DNA from: Owenia fusiformis
Taxonomy: Eukaryota > Annelida > Polychaeta > Sabellida > Oweniidae
Direction: 5' to 3'
Assembly: GCA_903813345.2 (NCBI GenBank)
Contig: CAIIXF020000012.1
Location: forward strand, 23,448,184 to 23,512,183
DNA length: 64,000 nucleotides
In this document: positions 47,301 through 59,200 of the stretch, piece by piece
Position numbering within the stretch: position 1 is the stretch's first letter
Layout of the letters: the number at the start of each line of letters is the position of its first letter
Notes under the pieces: generated by a model
Told to the model about the DNA's origin: nothing
The model's database searches: none
The model's input: the letters and a program-made list of their open reading frames with translations, nothing else
Program-made: the position numbers and the translations under genes

Positions 47301-47932
47301 TACATAAGGCAACCAAATCTAGCCCTCCAAATAAAGATCTAACATACAAAGAAACAGAGTCTAATGTCCCCGTCATGGGTGTCTTTCATTCCTTAAATGA
47401 TATAAGTAACAAATAACAAGAATTCAGTTTTAGAACTTATCAGATTTGAACTTATGTAATGCATTACTACTGTACCTATTAAGCTGGCAGCTGTCGCCTT
47501 TAGTTCCTCAAGTTTGTCATATTTTGCTTGAGGAGTACACATGTCTGCTGGTCGTGACACTTCTGGGGACTTCACCATACACTCACACGAATCTTTTTTA
47601 GCAGTAGTCACCAACTGGTACCTACTGTAGTCTATAGTCTGGAAAATTAAATTGGATATTCACATTAAAGTTGATGCAGTTCAGTTTGTTACAAATAGTC
47701 TTCTGATTACCTTACACAATTTGACTTAACTTGATTCATGTTAAAATTAACTTGTAATATTTAATTTTTTCAAGAAACAAATCAAAAAGACATATGGGTA
47801 CATTTGCTTTCAAACAATAACATACGTAATTATAATGTCCAAATGGCAAACTGAACAAAGTAAACCGAATACCTGCGCGTATGAAAGTGCCATGAGGCCA
47901 AACAGCATCACCAATGGAAGCAGAGTCTTCAT
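44387..47932 (-). CDS. Secreted coiled-coil olfactomedin-domain protein, complete, 7 exons
   Basis: Exons (minus): 47932-47873, 47638-47476, 47057-46942, 46341-46159, 45758-45644, 45322-44950 and 44801-44387; 1425 nt, 474 residues, all phases consistent. Residues 1-20 form a signal peptide (MKTLLPLVMLFGLMALSYAQ). Exon 2 has two close Cys (CEC) and exons 3-5 form a heptad-rich coiled coil (VVELTARVDAVDSKMDDLKV), so oligomers are likely. Exons 6-7 encode an olfactomedin domain: QPVTHQYFGVTGTWFKD, LYYLDNSGEIVRKD, YIDINVDEKGLWAAY, VYFICGVMYTM and a final DNGHIVSYKVFFN. The pair of Cys (ETC-like start, FICG) is the conserved disulfide of the fold. Such proteins act outside the cell in matrix, mucus or cell-surface binding. 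A TATA box lies about 70 bp upstream and AATAAA signals about 130-150 bp past the stop. Its divergent neighbour at 53218 is a paralogue. Confidence 0.9.
46421..46652 (+). repeat. Foldback MITE in the minus-strand olfactomedin gene
   Basis: TACACAGGGAGATATGCCGA and TCGGCATATCTCCCTGTGTA face each other, possibly TA-flanked; interior has several ATGAGTACTCAT-like palindromes. In intron 3. Confidence 0.82.
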
Positions 47933-47998
47933 AATTGTTGTTATTGATCTTGTCAACTTTGCTTTTCAGTAATGTTCTTGTTAACTTTCTAAATCCAA

Positions 47999-48006
47999 CT
48001 TATATA
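47999..48006 (-). promoter_or_regulatory. TATA box of the minus-strand olfactomedin gene
   Basis: TATATAAG on the minus strand, about 67-74 bp before the start codon at 47932, which places a start site near 47970 and leaves a short 5'UTR. It mirrors the arrangement at the plus-strand paralogue. Confidence 0.6.
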
Positions 48007-48534
48007 GTATTTGTCAACCATTTGCAACACTTGTTCCACTGCAAGACTTGCTAATGATTAATCAAATTGATTTTAATTGTTCAATTAAGGATTAATATGC
48101 CTAATTAAGTAACAATTAGCAACACCAGTGTTTCATTAATTTGGTTTAAATGCATTTTTTTTCATGCTTCGACATATTAGTAATTGCTTACAATAAAATG
48201 GTATCAAATTCACTTTGCTGTTTCAAGATTCTTTAAAGATAATGTAACGAAAACATAATTAAGAATTATTTACTTATAACTCATGCTAATGGGTCATTAT
48301 TGGAATGTGTTACTTGTAAATGCAATCTTGTGAGCAACAGTTTTATTGAATAAGGTAAATAGTAACTAAATCAAATAGTTTTAAACTTGCAGTTCACAGA
48401 ATGTAAGCAATATGCATTTAGATATAAAATAATATACAATGTACAATATGAGGAACATCATGAAAATGGGAAAGATCGATGAAATCAAATTGATTTTTAT
48501 TAGACCTATATTTATAGGGCCTTAAACTAGATAT

Positions 48535-49240
48535 TGTTGGACCCCTGGGTCGGTCCAATTCATTCTTAAAAGTTTATCTAATTTTGTAAAGAATGACAAA
48601 CTAGTCAATTCCTTAATACTCATACTTTATTTAATAATTTTGAAGTTTAGTCCAAACAGTTACAAATTACAATACATCTTCACAATCTAAAGCCAAGCCG
48701 AAAAGGTGACTACAATGCTTTACAAGTGCTTTTTATTCTAAGACCAAGTGAGGAAAGCAATAAAATACAAAAACAATTAATCATCTTCATTACAAAAGTA
48801 TTTGAGACTCGGCCCACTGATCTTTCCTCAGTCGGCTCAGTAAGGTCAACTCGGGGACACAGTGAGTAAAACAATAAATTTGGAATAAATGACACAAGGT
48901 CAGTAAAAGTCCAGAGTGAGAAAAACAATTAAAAAGATAACAGAAATGAGTCCAGTCTCACTGAGCCCTACCTCACTCTGTTACTGGGTCAATAAAATGT
49001 CATGCAAGAACACTGAGTGAGGAAAACTATCAATCTGTCAACATCTTTTTGATGCCTGAGTTTCAACTTTTTGGGAGAAACCCATAAATCTCATAACATG
49101 ACATACTGAACTTTTAAACCCATATAGGTGAAACAAGTTGTTCCTTGACCATTCAAAACTGTCAACCAAATGATAAGTTCCATGCAGCAAATATTTAATC
49201 AAAATATAAGTTTACAGTGTGCTCCTGAAAATGTCCAACA
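48535..49240 (-). repeat. 3' LTR of the non-autonomous element
   Basis: 706 bp, TG...CA ends with 7-bp terminal inverted repeats. Near-identical to the copy at 51480-52185. Confidence 0.9.
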
Positions 49241-49253
49241 CACCACCCTCCCC
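49241..49253 (-). other. Polypurine tract of the LTR element
   Basis: Minus-strand GGGGAGGGTGGTG abuts the 3' LTR, the expected place for plus-strand priming; one T interrupts each G block. Confidence 0.65.
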
Positions 49254-51460
49254 AGTTCAAATTTACTCCTGGAAATTTTACACTGATTGAAACCTTACAA
49301 TTGTTGCTAAAAACTGTCACACATAAAAAATAAAATAAAACCTATAATCAATTTCAAATGATACAACTTAAGTAAAATTATATCTACATAATTAAATCAA
49401 TCCATAGTATAAGTACAGGCTATTACTACTTCAAATGTCAACAACAACATTTACCAGAGGCTAAAATTCTTCCACCTGTTTAAGGATGGGTCAATTATAA
49501 GGATAAAATCCTTATTTCTAACACACAACAAGTATATTTAGTTGCAGGGATCTGTTACCAATGTACTGTCTTCTAATGTTCTCACAGTTCCAACTTAAGG
49601 TCATTTAAACATAATAGAACTGTCTGTATCAAATCTAAGGGAACACTGTTAAATAAGGAAACAGTAGATTTCAACTTCACAAAGCTGCAAAATCATTAGA
49701 AATAAATGTCCAAAATATTTCCTTAAACAAAACTACAACCAAAATTGTCAAAACATCAATTACAGCATTTCTCTGCTTCTCCAAAACATTTTCATGTGCA
49801 CTTTAATCGATCAATGTCACTTGCAAGATCCCTACACAGTAGCGTGAATATTCAGTGTTCTCAAAGGGGCCCTTCACCCAACAGCTAGGTTACTCTCCCA
49901 AAATACGAATCACTGCACGTTATACCCGTACTCCAAAATGGCCATTCAGAATCTTGCATCACACGAGAGATGACAGCTACACATGTTAATAAATCAACCA
50001 CAGCTTGTCTTTTCAAAACAAGTGATCGCATCAGTATCACAGACATAATCCTTGTTCTCCCTGCATTAAGTCTTCACATACCTGATGCTGAGGTTATTAG
50101 TTGTGTCTTTGTTTGGCTACTCTGCATCGAGATGTGACACATGTGCACGAAACACACCTTTTGAGAGTCTGCATTCTAAAGCCTTAGAACCTTATACGAA
50201 AACAGCCCTTGCCAACAACAAGGATACACTAAACACTATCACACTAATTGTCCCTCAATATCATCTCTGTATAACACGTATCACCATCAGTAGATATACA
50301 GTTCATCCTAACACTCAGATAGTCTCTGGGCCCTCTTATCTGAGTTAAAACACAATATTTCCGGAAATCGATCATCAATCACATCTGCGTGATTGGAACT
50401 TGGGTACCGCAATACGCTAAACATCCAGCTTTCCTTTGGCTGAAGTCACCAACAAAAGTCAGGTATAGGCATACTCGTCTATATGCCTTTCTACAAGATA
50501 TGGGCTGATATACGAATTCTACAAGTGTAACGACCTGCCAAGAACCATCAGCTTGCATATCTCTACCCGATGTAGCACAATAAAACTCAAAATGCCTGTA
50601 CAATGAGGAATGTGCCCTCTCATTGTTATCGGTCTTCACGAAGCAACTTCTATATCCCAGATATCAAATTGCTATCTCCATGATGCAAGGTCCTCAAAAC
50701 AAAAGTCATAATAAGCAGAGACACTTAACATCTCTGATACCACAGTGATTGTTCCTTACTCGACATCACACATAAATCGACTAAATGGTTATGCAATGTC
50801 TCGTCTCTGAGTCCATACAACTATGTGAAGCTGGATATCGAAGCAATTCATATCCCGAGTTGACATCTTCAGATATGTAAACACATAAAACGAGTACTTT
50901 ATCCAAAAGTCTATCTTGTTCACAAGAATATATCCTTTAATTTTGAGAAATGTCCGCGTCTGTCCAATCAAATCCAACATCAAATACATGAGCCTGACAA
51001 CTCGTTTTCCGTTCTGATGAAATTGTTCAGCATTGTCTCAAAATAATAGCATCCTAATCATGTGCAACAATCTCTTCAAACACTTCCAAAGCAGCCATGC
51101 TTTTTCCTGCTTTTCTCTCAAAATTTTCCAAGTTCAAATTTTTCCAAAACAAAATAATGGTCACTGAAAGTTCATCAGCTGGCTTGCTGATAAACAGCAA
51201 CTGAAGCAATGGTCAGTAAGTCCATTTGTTTACCTCAATCAAAGCAACTCAAAATAATGTTCAATCTTAGTTTCTTGTTTACATCATATTTCCAGATCTA
51301 AAAATTCCAATTCCATCTGTTTATGAATCAATAGATCAATTTGACCAGTTCCAATCCTAAATAATACATTCACTGAATTCGGTAGCGTTTTTCAATCAAA
51401 AGCATGTTAAAGTCCGTAATTATAAGTCTCCAGAAATCCTTATGAAATGTTATATAAAAT

Positions 51461-51478
51461 CCTACCAGGCTGCCACCA
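51461..51478 (-). other. Primer-binding site of the LTR element
   Basis: Minus-strand TGGTGGCAGCCTGGTAGG starts one base after the 5' LTR. The TGG start matches the complement of a tRNA CCA end, and TGGTGGCAGC is a PBS form I know from animal gypsy elements. The cognate tRNA is not identified here. Confidence 0.65.
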
Positions 51479-51479
51479 G

Positions 51480-52185
51480 TGTTGGACCCCTAGGTCGGTC
51501 CAATTCATTCTTAAAAGTTTATCTAATTTTGTAAAGAATGACAAACTAGTCAATTCCTTAATACTCATACTTTATTTAATAATTTTGAAGTTTAGTCCAA
51601 ACAGTTACAAATTACAATACATCTTCACAATCTAAAGCCAAGCCGAAAAGGTGACTACAATGCTTTACAAGTGCTTTTTATTCTAAGACCAAGTGAGGAA
51701 AGCAATAAAATACAAAAACAATTAATCATCTTCATTACAAAAGTATTTGAGACTCGGCCCACTGATCTTTCCTCAGTCGGCTCAGTAAGGTCAACTCGGG
51801 GACACAGTGAGTAAAACAATAAATTTGGAATAAATGACACAAGGTCAGTAAAAGTCCAGAGTGAGAAAAACAATTAAAAAGATAACAGAAATGAGTCCAG
51901 TCTCACTGAGCCCTACCTCACTCTGTTACTGGGTCAATAAAATGTCATGCAAGAACACTGAGTGAGGAAAACTATCAATCTGTCAACATCTTTTTGATGC
52001 CTGAGTTTCAACTTTTTGGGAGAAACCCATAAATCTCATAACATGACATACTGAACTTTTAAACCCATATAGGTGAAACAAGTTGTTCCTTGACCATTCA
52101 AAACTGTCAACCAAATGATAAGTTCCATGCAGCAAATATTTAATCAAAATATAAGTTTACAGTGTGCTCCTGAAAATGTCCAACA
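51480..52185 (-). repeat. 5' LTR of the non-autonomous element
   Basis: 706 bp; should hold the element's promoter in the minus direction. One difference from its partner suggests a recent insertion. Confidence 0.9.
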
Positions 52186-52189
52186 ATAT

Positions 52190-53135
52190 TTACTGTGATT
52201 TTTGTTCACTCAAAAAATTAAGAAAGGATAGCTAGATATTTCTAGTTGTATCGTATAAGCCCCCTCCTTATTGAAGTCTTACTATCTATTGACTGGAGTT
52301 CTGTGTCTCTGTTCTACTTAGTGCTAAAGGTCTTTCACACTCATAAGTAAGTTAGAAACATAGTTGCCAATTGTAATCCTACCAGACTGACAATTAGTCT
52401 ATTGCGCCCTAGTTAGCAATTGATGCGTTTTTACCTCTGGAGTATAAAAGACCATTCAGAAATTAACAGGAAATGAAGTAGAGATGATGAACAGGATAAG
52501 TGTCAGTGGAAACAATGCTTAAATTGACTACTATTGTGGCAAATCGTGCAAACTATCTATTTCCCCGTTGGGAATGATCCGGTCCACTGACTTTTGCATA
52601 CCAAAAGTTTTTTAACTTTTTTGATTGATTGTACTGTTTGTTGTTTTTGGTTTCAAACAAAATTAATGGCACCTTTAAAGCCATGTTTTGTTAATTGCAT
52701 CAGATAATTATTTCTTTAAGATTAAAAATCACTTAAAGTTTCAACTTTTCTGTAACACATTTTGTTAATAAGGGTTATTTATAAAATAAATATTCTCTTG
52801 AAAGCATGTTCACGATGTTATGCTTTATGATTGAACATTATGGTGAAGCGATTAGGCATATTTTCTTGATTTTTAAGAAAAGAAATCTACAAATAATGAA
52901 AATAATTAATTGTGTAACATGTTTTCAAAATCACAACAGAACAAAATTAAATAAATGCTTGTGTGATGGTGTAGATTAACATCAATAACCAATTTGCCTC
53001 AGATTTTCTTAATTTGAAAACTTAGTGAAATTTTACAAATGATAATTGACATGATAGAAATCATATAGAAGAAGCATATTTTACTAATTTCAAGAAAAAC
53101 AAGAATATTAGTGCGATAAATTACCAAGCACATTG
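52190..53135. other. Spacer before the plus-strand olfactomedin promoter
   Basis: About 950 bp between the LTR element and the TATA box. No coding frame or repeat recognised; likely holds regulatory DNA of the plus-strand gene. Confidence 0.45.
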
Positions 53136-53143
53136 TATAAAAG
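53136..53143 (+). promoter_or_regulatory. TATA box of the plus-strand olfactomedin gene
   Basis: TATAAAAG lies 75-82 bp before the ATG at 53218. TATA promoters with short 5'UTRs in both paralogues suggest strongly tissue-specific or inducible expression, which is an inference. Confidence 0.65.
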
Positions 53144-53217
53144 GGAAGGAAATTGACAGAATATTTACCATATTGCGCACCAGACATCAAACTACTTTGC
53201 TGTGACAAGAAAGAAAA

Positions 53218-56200
53218 ATGAAGTTTGTGTTTCTGTTGCTCGGTGTATGTGTAGCCTATATGGCAGCAGAGGTAAGTTTATTTGTTGCTTAATTTTACTG
53301 TAACCATGACACCCGCTGCCTGGGTGAGTTTTTCTTTGAATACCTGTTGATTTTGAAATAACTATAGTATTTTCACAAAAGGTTTGTACATGCAAGTTTC
53401 AAGATATTCTGAATTAGGCGCATTTGAATAAGGTTAAAAATTGAATAAATTGTGAATTGTTCCAGCACATTTAATAATGGTTCAAAAATGGAAACCCTGC
53501 ATTTTCATGATATCTTTGTCACTTTAACTTACTCTCTGATTTGACATGTTAGTACATCATTCAGTTTTCTACCAGACTACCATATTCCATGCCCATCTGA
53601 GTAATGGTCACAATGTTATAGCCCTTTGACCAAAATGCCCAAGGTGTGCATGTGGCAGACCCGGACAAGTTGCCAATGGCCCGACTGAATTCCTCAGCAG
53701 GTATGAGGTGAATGACAAAGATGATCTCGCTTTTGAGGTCTGTAATTATCCTGAGGTCACATAGAGACATTTTAGACGATATGAGCAGGTTTGCCTACAG
53801 TGCAATAGTGGTCATTGGATCATGTTGTGTTGTTTTCTACCCTACATTCTGATGGTCAAATGGTAGGTAGACTTGTAGAAAATTAGATGATTTACATATG
53901 TGCTAAAAACATGTATCAAGGAGTATCCTTTTAAAATGATAAAGATATGAGGAAAATATCAACAGAGTTTCCACTTTTTTACCACCCTGTCTGATTCAGG
54001 AGAATCAAAAGAAATTAACGTTGGTGAATTTTTATTTGTTCAGGATTCAGTGAGATTTAAGAGGCAGATGACCCCACCCCCAACTACTATATCTAGTACT
54101 CTCCCCACCACAATGACCGCCAAGCCACCTACAACACCCCCTATTCCAACCACCAAGATAGCAACTAATCCGGCACCAACCACAACAGCCAAGGCACCAA
54201 CAACTATTGGTCTACCAACAACGACACCAGATCCAGAAGAATACAGTGTCCAGGCAAGCAAAACTGATGACCATTGCACATGCAGCGTTCGTGGACCTGA
54301 GATAACAGAGGAATCGATTTGCTACATTGAAAGAGATTTCCAAGGTAAGCAGCATCTTTGCCGAACTTAAAACATAAAATATAGTTGATTGTTTTGCTTT
54401 ATGTACATACAGTACAACAAACCATAAAGTTATAATGTTTTAAGGCGACTAGCAGTTTACCAAATAAAACAGAAATCCAAAATGACCTTAATTATTCAAT
54501 TGTCATAACTTCATGTATGCTCTATGAGTAGTAACAGGTTTTAGTTTCTTTACTGTCTTTCTATTTCCACAGGGTTGCTCGATCTTGAAGCTACAATTTT
54601 ATCAATTGTGGCCAAGGCCGATGGACTAACAGCTAGCACAGTGGGCAATGAGTTAGTTAGCCTTGAGACACTTATTGAACATTTAGAATTGAACTACCTC
54701 AGTCAGTCTATGAATATTAATTATCAGGTACGTGGTTTTCATTACTTGTCATGTAACAATAAATGACTACAAGGAATTGCAGTATTTCAAGAGAATAAGC
54801 AGAATAAGCAGACAATGAAGAACATGACTTTGTAATGAGGGAGGTTTTTGTACCTGTTGAATTTTGGGTTTAGTTGCAACTGCAGAAAAACCTGTGTAAT
54901 TAATGTACCAGCTTTTGTTATTTAGTAAACAACTACTGTATAAATTAAAACTGATTTATCCAACCGAAAATTACATTCCTCATTTACCAGGCAAATTTCA
55001 AGTGAATTGGTTGAAAAATAATGAAATGGCTGATAAATTTCCAGAACTTAGTGATCACCCTGTATAACGTAGATTAAAATCTCATGAAAATAACTGCAAC
55101 TAGACACACCTTTTTTTTAAATTTCTACTAAACTTCAGACATATATGGATTCATTTATTTCCTGAACATGTAGGCTTTAGACGATATTAAAGTAAAACTG
55201 CAACAACTCACATTTCTTGTGGAAAACCTTGATGTTAACAAGACAACAGAGGCCCTAGTGAACCAGATGACGGCTGATATGTGGATCGCTTCAGAAGAGG
55301 TGGATGGACGCTTGGAACTCAACAGTGTTTACATTCATAAGGATTTAGTGAACCAAGTAATAATTTTAATAGTTTTTTGTTATTTAATTTTCTGTTATAT
55401 GTGTTCCTCTTTATGATGATATGCTATATACATTTATTTTACTCATCTTAAACAAGATGATCTCTTCTATTGGATATATAAATGTGAACTTTTATATGCT
55501 CCATGCAAATGTGCAAAGCTTACAAAAATATTTCAAATTACTGACTAGCATTCCTTATTTTTGGAAATTCCCACTAAGAAGAGTATTGAAACTTTTGGCA
55601 ACAACATAAGTCTTTACTCTTTTTGTGAATACATATTGGTAATAATATATTGAGTTGTTTTATGATTTTTCTTGACTATAGAGTCCCATACACAACAAAT
55701 AATTTCCTTTAGATTTGAACCTGGAGACCAGGGCAGCTATAGAATCTGTCCCATGGTCTCATACAGAACTGATTTATTTGTTTCTGTCTTCAAGTCTAGA
55801 GATTTTGAGCTGAACCCCTTGTTTCTCCTAGATTGCAGACCAGGGGACCAAGGCATCTGGCTGTTCTGTATTTTCATACAACACTGAAATCTTTGTCTCT
55901 CCTAGATTGCAGACCAGGGAACAAAGGCAGCTGGCTGTTCTGTATTTTCATACAACACTGAAATCTTTGTTTCTCCTAGATTGCAGACCAGGGGACCAAG
56001 GCAGCTGACTGCTCAATATTTTCATACAACACTGAAATCTTTGTTTCTCCTAGATTGCAGACCAGGGGACAAAGGCAGCTGGCTGTTCTGTATTTTCATA
56101 CAACACTGAAATCTTTGTTTCTCCTAGATTGCAGACCAGGGGACCGAGGCATCTGGCTGTTCAATATTTTCATACAACACTGAAATCTTTGTTTCTCCTA

Positions 56201-59200
56201 GATTGCAGACCAGGGGACCAAGGCATCTGGCTGTTCAATATTTTCATACAACACTGAAATCTTTGTTTCTCCTAGATTGCAGACCAGGGGACAAAGGCAG
56301 CTGGCTGTTCTGTATTTTCATACAACACTGAAATCTTTGTTTCTCCTAGATTTATTTTTTTATTTTTTATTAATTTATTGTAATCACTTTTACATAATTG
56401 CAGACCAGGGGACCAAGGCAGCTGGCTGTTCTATATTTTCATACAACACTGAAATCTTTGTTTCTCCTAGATTGCAGACCAGGGGACCGAGGCATCTGGC
56501 TGTTCAATATTTTCATACAACACTGAATCTTTGTTTTTCCTAGATTGCAAACTAGGGGACCAAGGCAGCTGACTGCTCAATATTTTCATACAACACTGAA
56601 ATTTTTGTTTCTCCTAGATTGCAGACCAGGGGAGAAAGGCAGCTGGCTGTTCTATATTTTCATACAACACTGAAATCTTTGTTTCTCCTAGATTGCAGAC
56701 CAGGGGACCAAGGCAGCTGGCTGTTCTATATTTTCATACAACACTGAAATCTTTGTTTCTCCTAGATTGCAGACCAGAGGACCAAGGCAGCTGACTGCTC
56801 AATATTTTCATACAACACTGAAATTTTTGTTTCTCCTAGATTGCAGACCAGGGGAGAAAGGCAGCTGGCTGTTCTGTATTTTCATACAACACTGAAATCT
56901 TTGTTTCTCCTAGATTGCAGACCAGGGAACAAAGGCAGCTGGCTGTACTGTATTTTCATACAACACTGAAATCTTTGTTTCTCCTAGATTTTTTTTTTTT
57001 TTATTAATTTATTGCAATCACTTTTACATAATTGCAGACCAGGGGACCAAGGCAGCTGGCTGTTCTATATTTTCATACAATACTGAACTCTTTGTTTCTC
57101 CTAGATTGCAGACCGGGGACAAAGGCAGCTGGCTGTTCTATATTTTCATACAATACTGAACTCTTTATTTCTCCTAGATTGCAGACCAGGGAACCAAGGC
57201 AGCAGGCTGTTCTATATTTTCATACAATGCTGAATCTTTGCTTCTCCTAGATTGCAGACCAGGGACCAATGCAGCTGGCTGTTCTATATTTCCATACAAC
57301 ACTGAAATCTTTGTTTCTCCTAGATTGCAGACCGGGGACCAAGGCAGCTGACTGCTCAATATTGTCATACAGCACTGACATCTTTGTTTCTCCTAGATTG
57401 CAGACCAGGGGACAAAGGCAGCTGGCTGTTCTGTATTTTCATACAACACTGAAATCTTTGTTTCTCCTAGATTGCAGACCAGGGGACTAAGGCAGCTGAC
57501 TGTTCTGTATTTTCATACAACACTGAAATCTTTGTTTCTCCTAGATTACAGACCAGGGAACAAAGGCAGCTGACTGTTCTGTATTTTCATACAACACTGA
57601 AATCGTTGTTTCTCCTAGATTGCAGACCAGGGGACTAAGGCATCTGGCTGTTCTATATTTTCATACAATACTGAATCTTTGTTTCTCCTAGATTGCAGAC
57701 CAGGGGACCAATGCAGCTGGCTGTTCTATATTTTCATACAACACTGAAATCTTTGTTTCTCCTAGATTGCAGACCAGGGGACCGAGGCATCTGGCTGTTC
57801 AATATTTTCATACAACACTGAAATCTTTGTTTCTCCTAGATTGCAGACCAGGGGACAAAGGCAGCTGGCTGTTCAATATTTTCATACAATACTGAATCTT
57901 TGTTTCTCCTAGATTGCAGACCAGGGGACCAAGGCATCTGGCTGTTTTGTATTTTCATACAACACTGAAATCTTTGTTTCTCCTAGATTACAGACCAGGG
58001 AACAAAGGCAGCTGACTGTTCTGTATTTTCATACAACACTGAAATCGTTGTTTCTCCTAGATTGCAGACCAGGGGACTAAGGCATCTGGCTGTTCAATAT
58101 TTTCATACAACACTGAAATCTTTGTTTCTCCTAGATTACAGACCAGGGAACAAAGGCAGCTGACTGTTCTGTATTTTCATACAACACTGAAATCGTTGTT
58201 TCTCATAGATTACAGACCAAGGGACCAAGCCAGCTGGCTGTTCTATATTTTCATACAATACTGAATCTTTGTCTCTCCTAGATTGCAGACCAGGGGACCA
58301 AGGCAGTTGGCTGTTTTATATTTTCATACAACACTGAAATCTTTGTCTCTCCTAGATTGCAGACCAGGGGACCAATGCAGCTGGCTGTTTCATATTTTCA
58401 TACAATACTGAATCTTTGTTTCACGTAGATTGCAGACTAGTAGACCAAGGCAGCTGGCTGTTCTATATTTCTTACAACACTGCAATCTTTGTTTCTCATA
58501 GACTGCAGAACTGGAGACCAATGGAGCTAGTTGTTCTATATTTTCATACAATACCGAATCTTTGTTTCTCCTAGATTGAAGACCATGCATGGAACCAATG
58601 CAGCTGGCTGTTCTATATTTTCTTACAACACTGCTATCTTTGTATCTCCTAAATTGCAGAACCGGAAACCAATGAAGCTGGCTATATTCAATATTTCCAT
58701 ACAACATTGAACTCTTTGTCTCTTCTAGATTGCAGACCTGGAGACCAAGGCAGCTGGCTGTTCCATAGGTGGCGAGAGCATTGATGAAATAGGGGCATCA
58801 TATTTCCCAGGAGATTCAAGACCCATAGGAGATCTTGATCAAAGTATGTATAATTAAGGTAGTATATACCTATAACATGAAGTTACTAAAGTATAATACT
58901 AAAGTAGTCTTTTCAAAGCATCTAAAAGACAATCCAAGACTAATACAATGGAGCAAATCAAGAGCCATATTATAATTTACACTTATGTTATGATTGACAA
59001 ATGTCTGTATGCTCTAATTTTTCAGGCTTCTGTGAGCGGAACACATTTACAGGCGTTGGTTGGCCAATGACACACACCTCTGAGTCTGGAGTGGGGTGGT
59101 GGATGAAAGACCCAATACCCGACTCTCCTGAGAATCGCACTGCCATCTATTATGTGGCCGGACATAGTGGAGCTCTGTACATGTACAAGTGGAACAACTA

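Larger units (their letters stand above)
48535..52185 (-). mobile_element. Young non-autonomous LTR retrotransposon (gypsy-like ends)
   Basis: Two direct 706-bp repeats (48535-49240 and 51480-52185) differ at one base that I can find (g/a at the twelfth position). Each begins TGTTGGA and ends TCCAACA and the whole is flanked by a 4-bp target duplication, ATAT (48531-48534 and 52186-52189). Orientation is minus: a tRNA-type primer site follows the right LTR and a purine tract precedes the left one. The 2239-bp interior has no gag or pol reading frame, so it is a TRIM-like element that would need proteins from another element. It lies between the two divergent olfactomedin genes. Confidence 0.9.

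Noticed and set aside
48710-48928. 72-residue minus-strand frame repeated at 51655-51873
   Set aside because: It is duplicated only because it lies within both LTRs; no known domain.
50085-50639. Frames of 87 and 86 residues inside the LTR element
   Set aside because: No gag zinc knuckle, protease, reverse transcriptase or integrase motif; opposite strands; judged chance frames.
53561-53770. 69-residue minus-strand frame in intron 1 of the plus-strand olfactomedin gene
   Set aside because: It looks somewhat protein-like but I recognise no family, and there is no splice or promoter support.
56277-57490. Open frames of 60-90 residues within the array
   Set aside because: They only translate the repeat unit in a frame other than that of exon 5 and occur on both strands.
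55710-58728. Regular repeats that could be taken for a CRISPR array
   Set aside because: There are no unique spacers: the whole 73-74-bp unit repeats, and it matches an adjoining exon of an animal gene.
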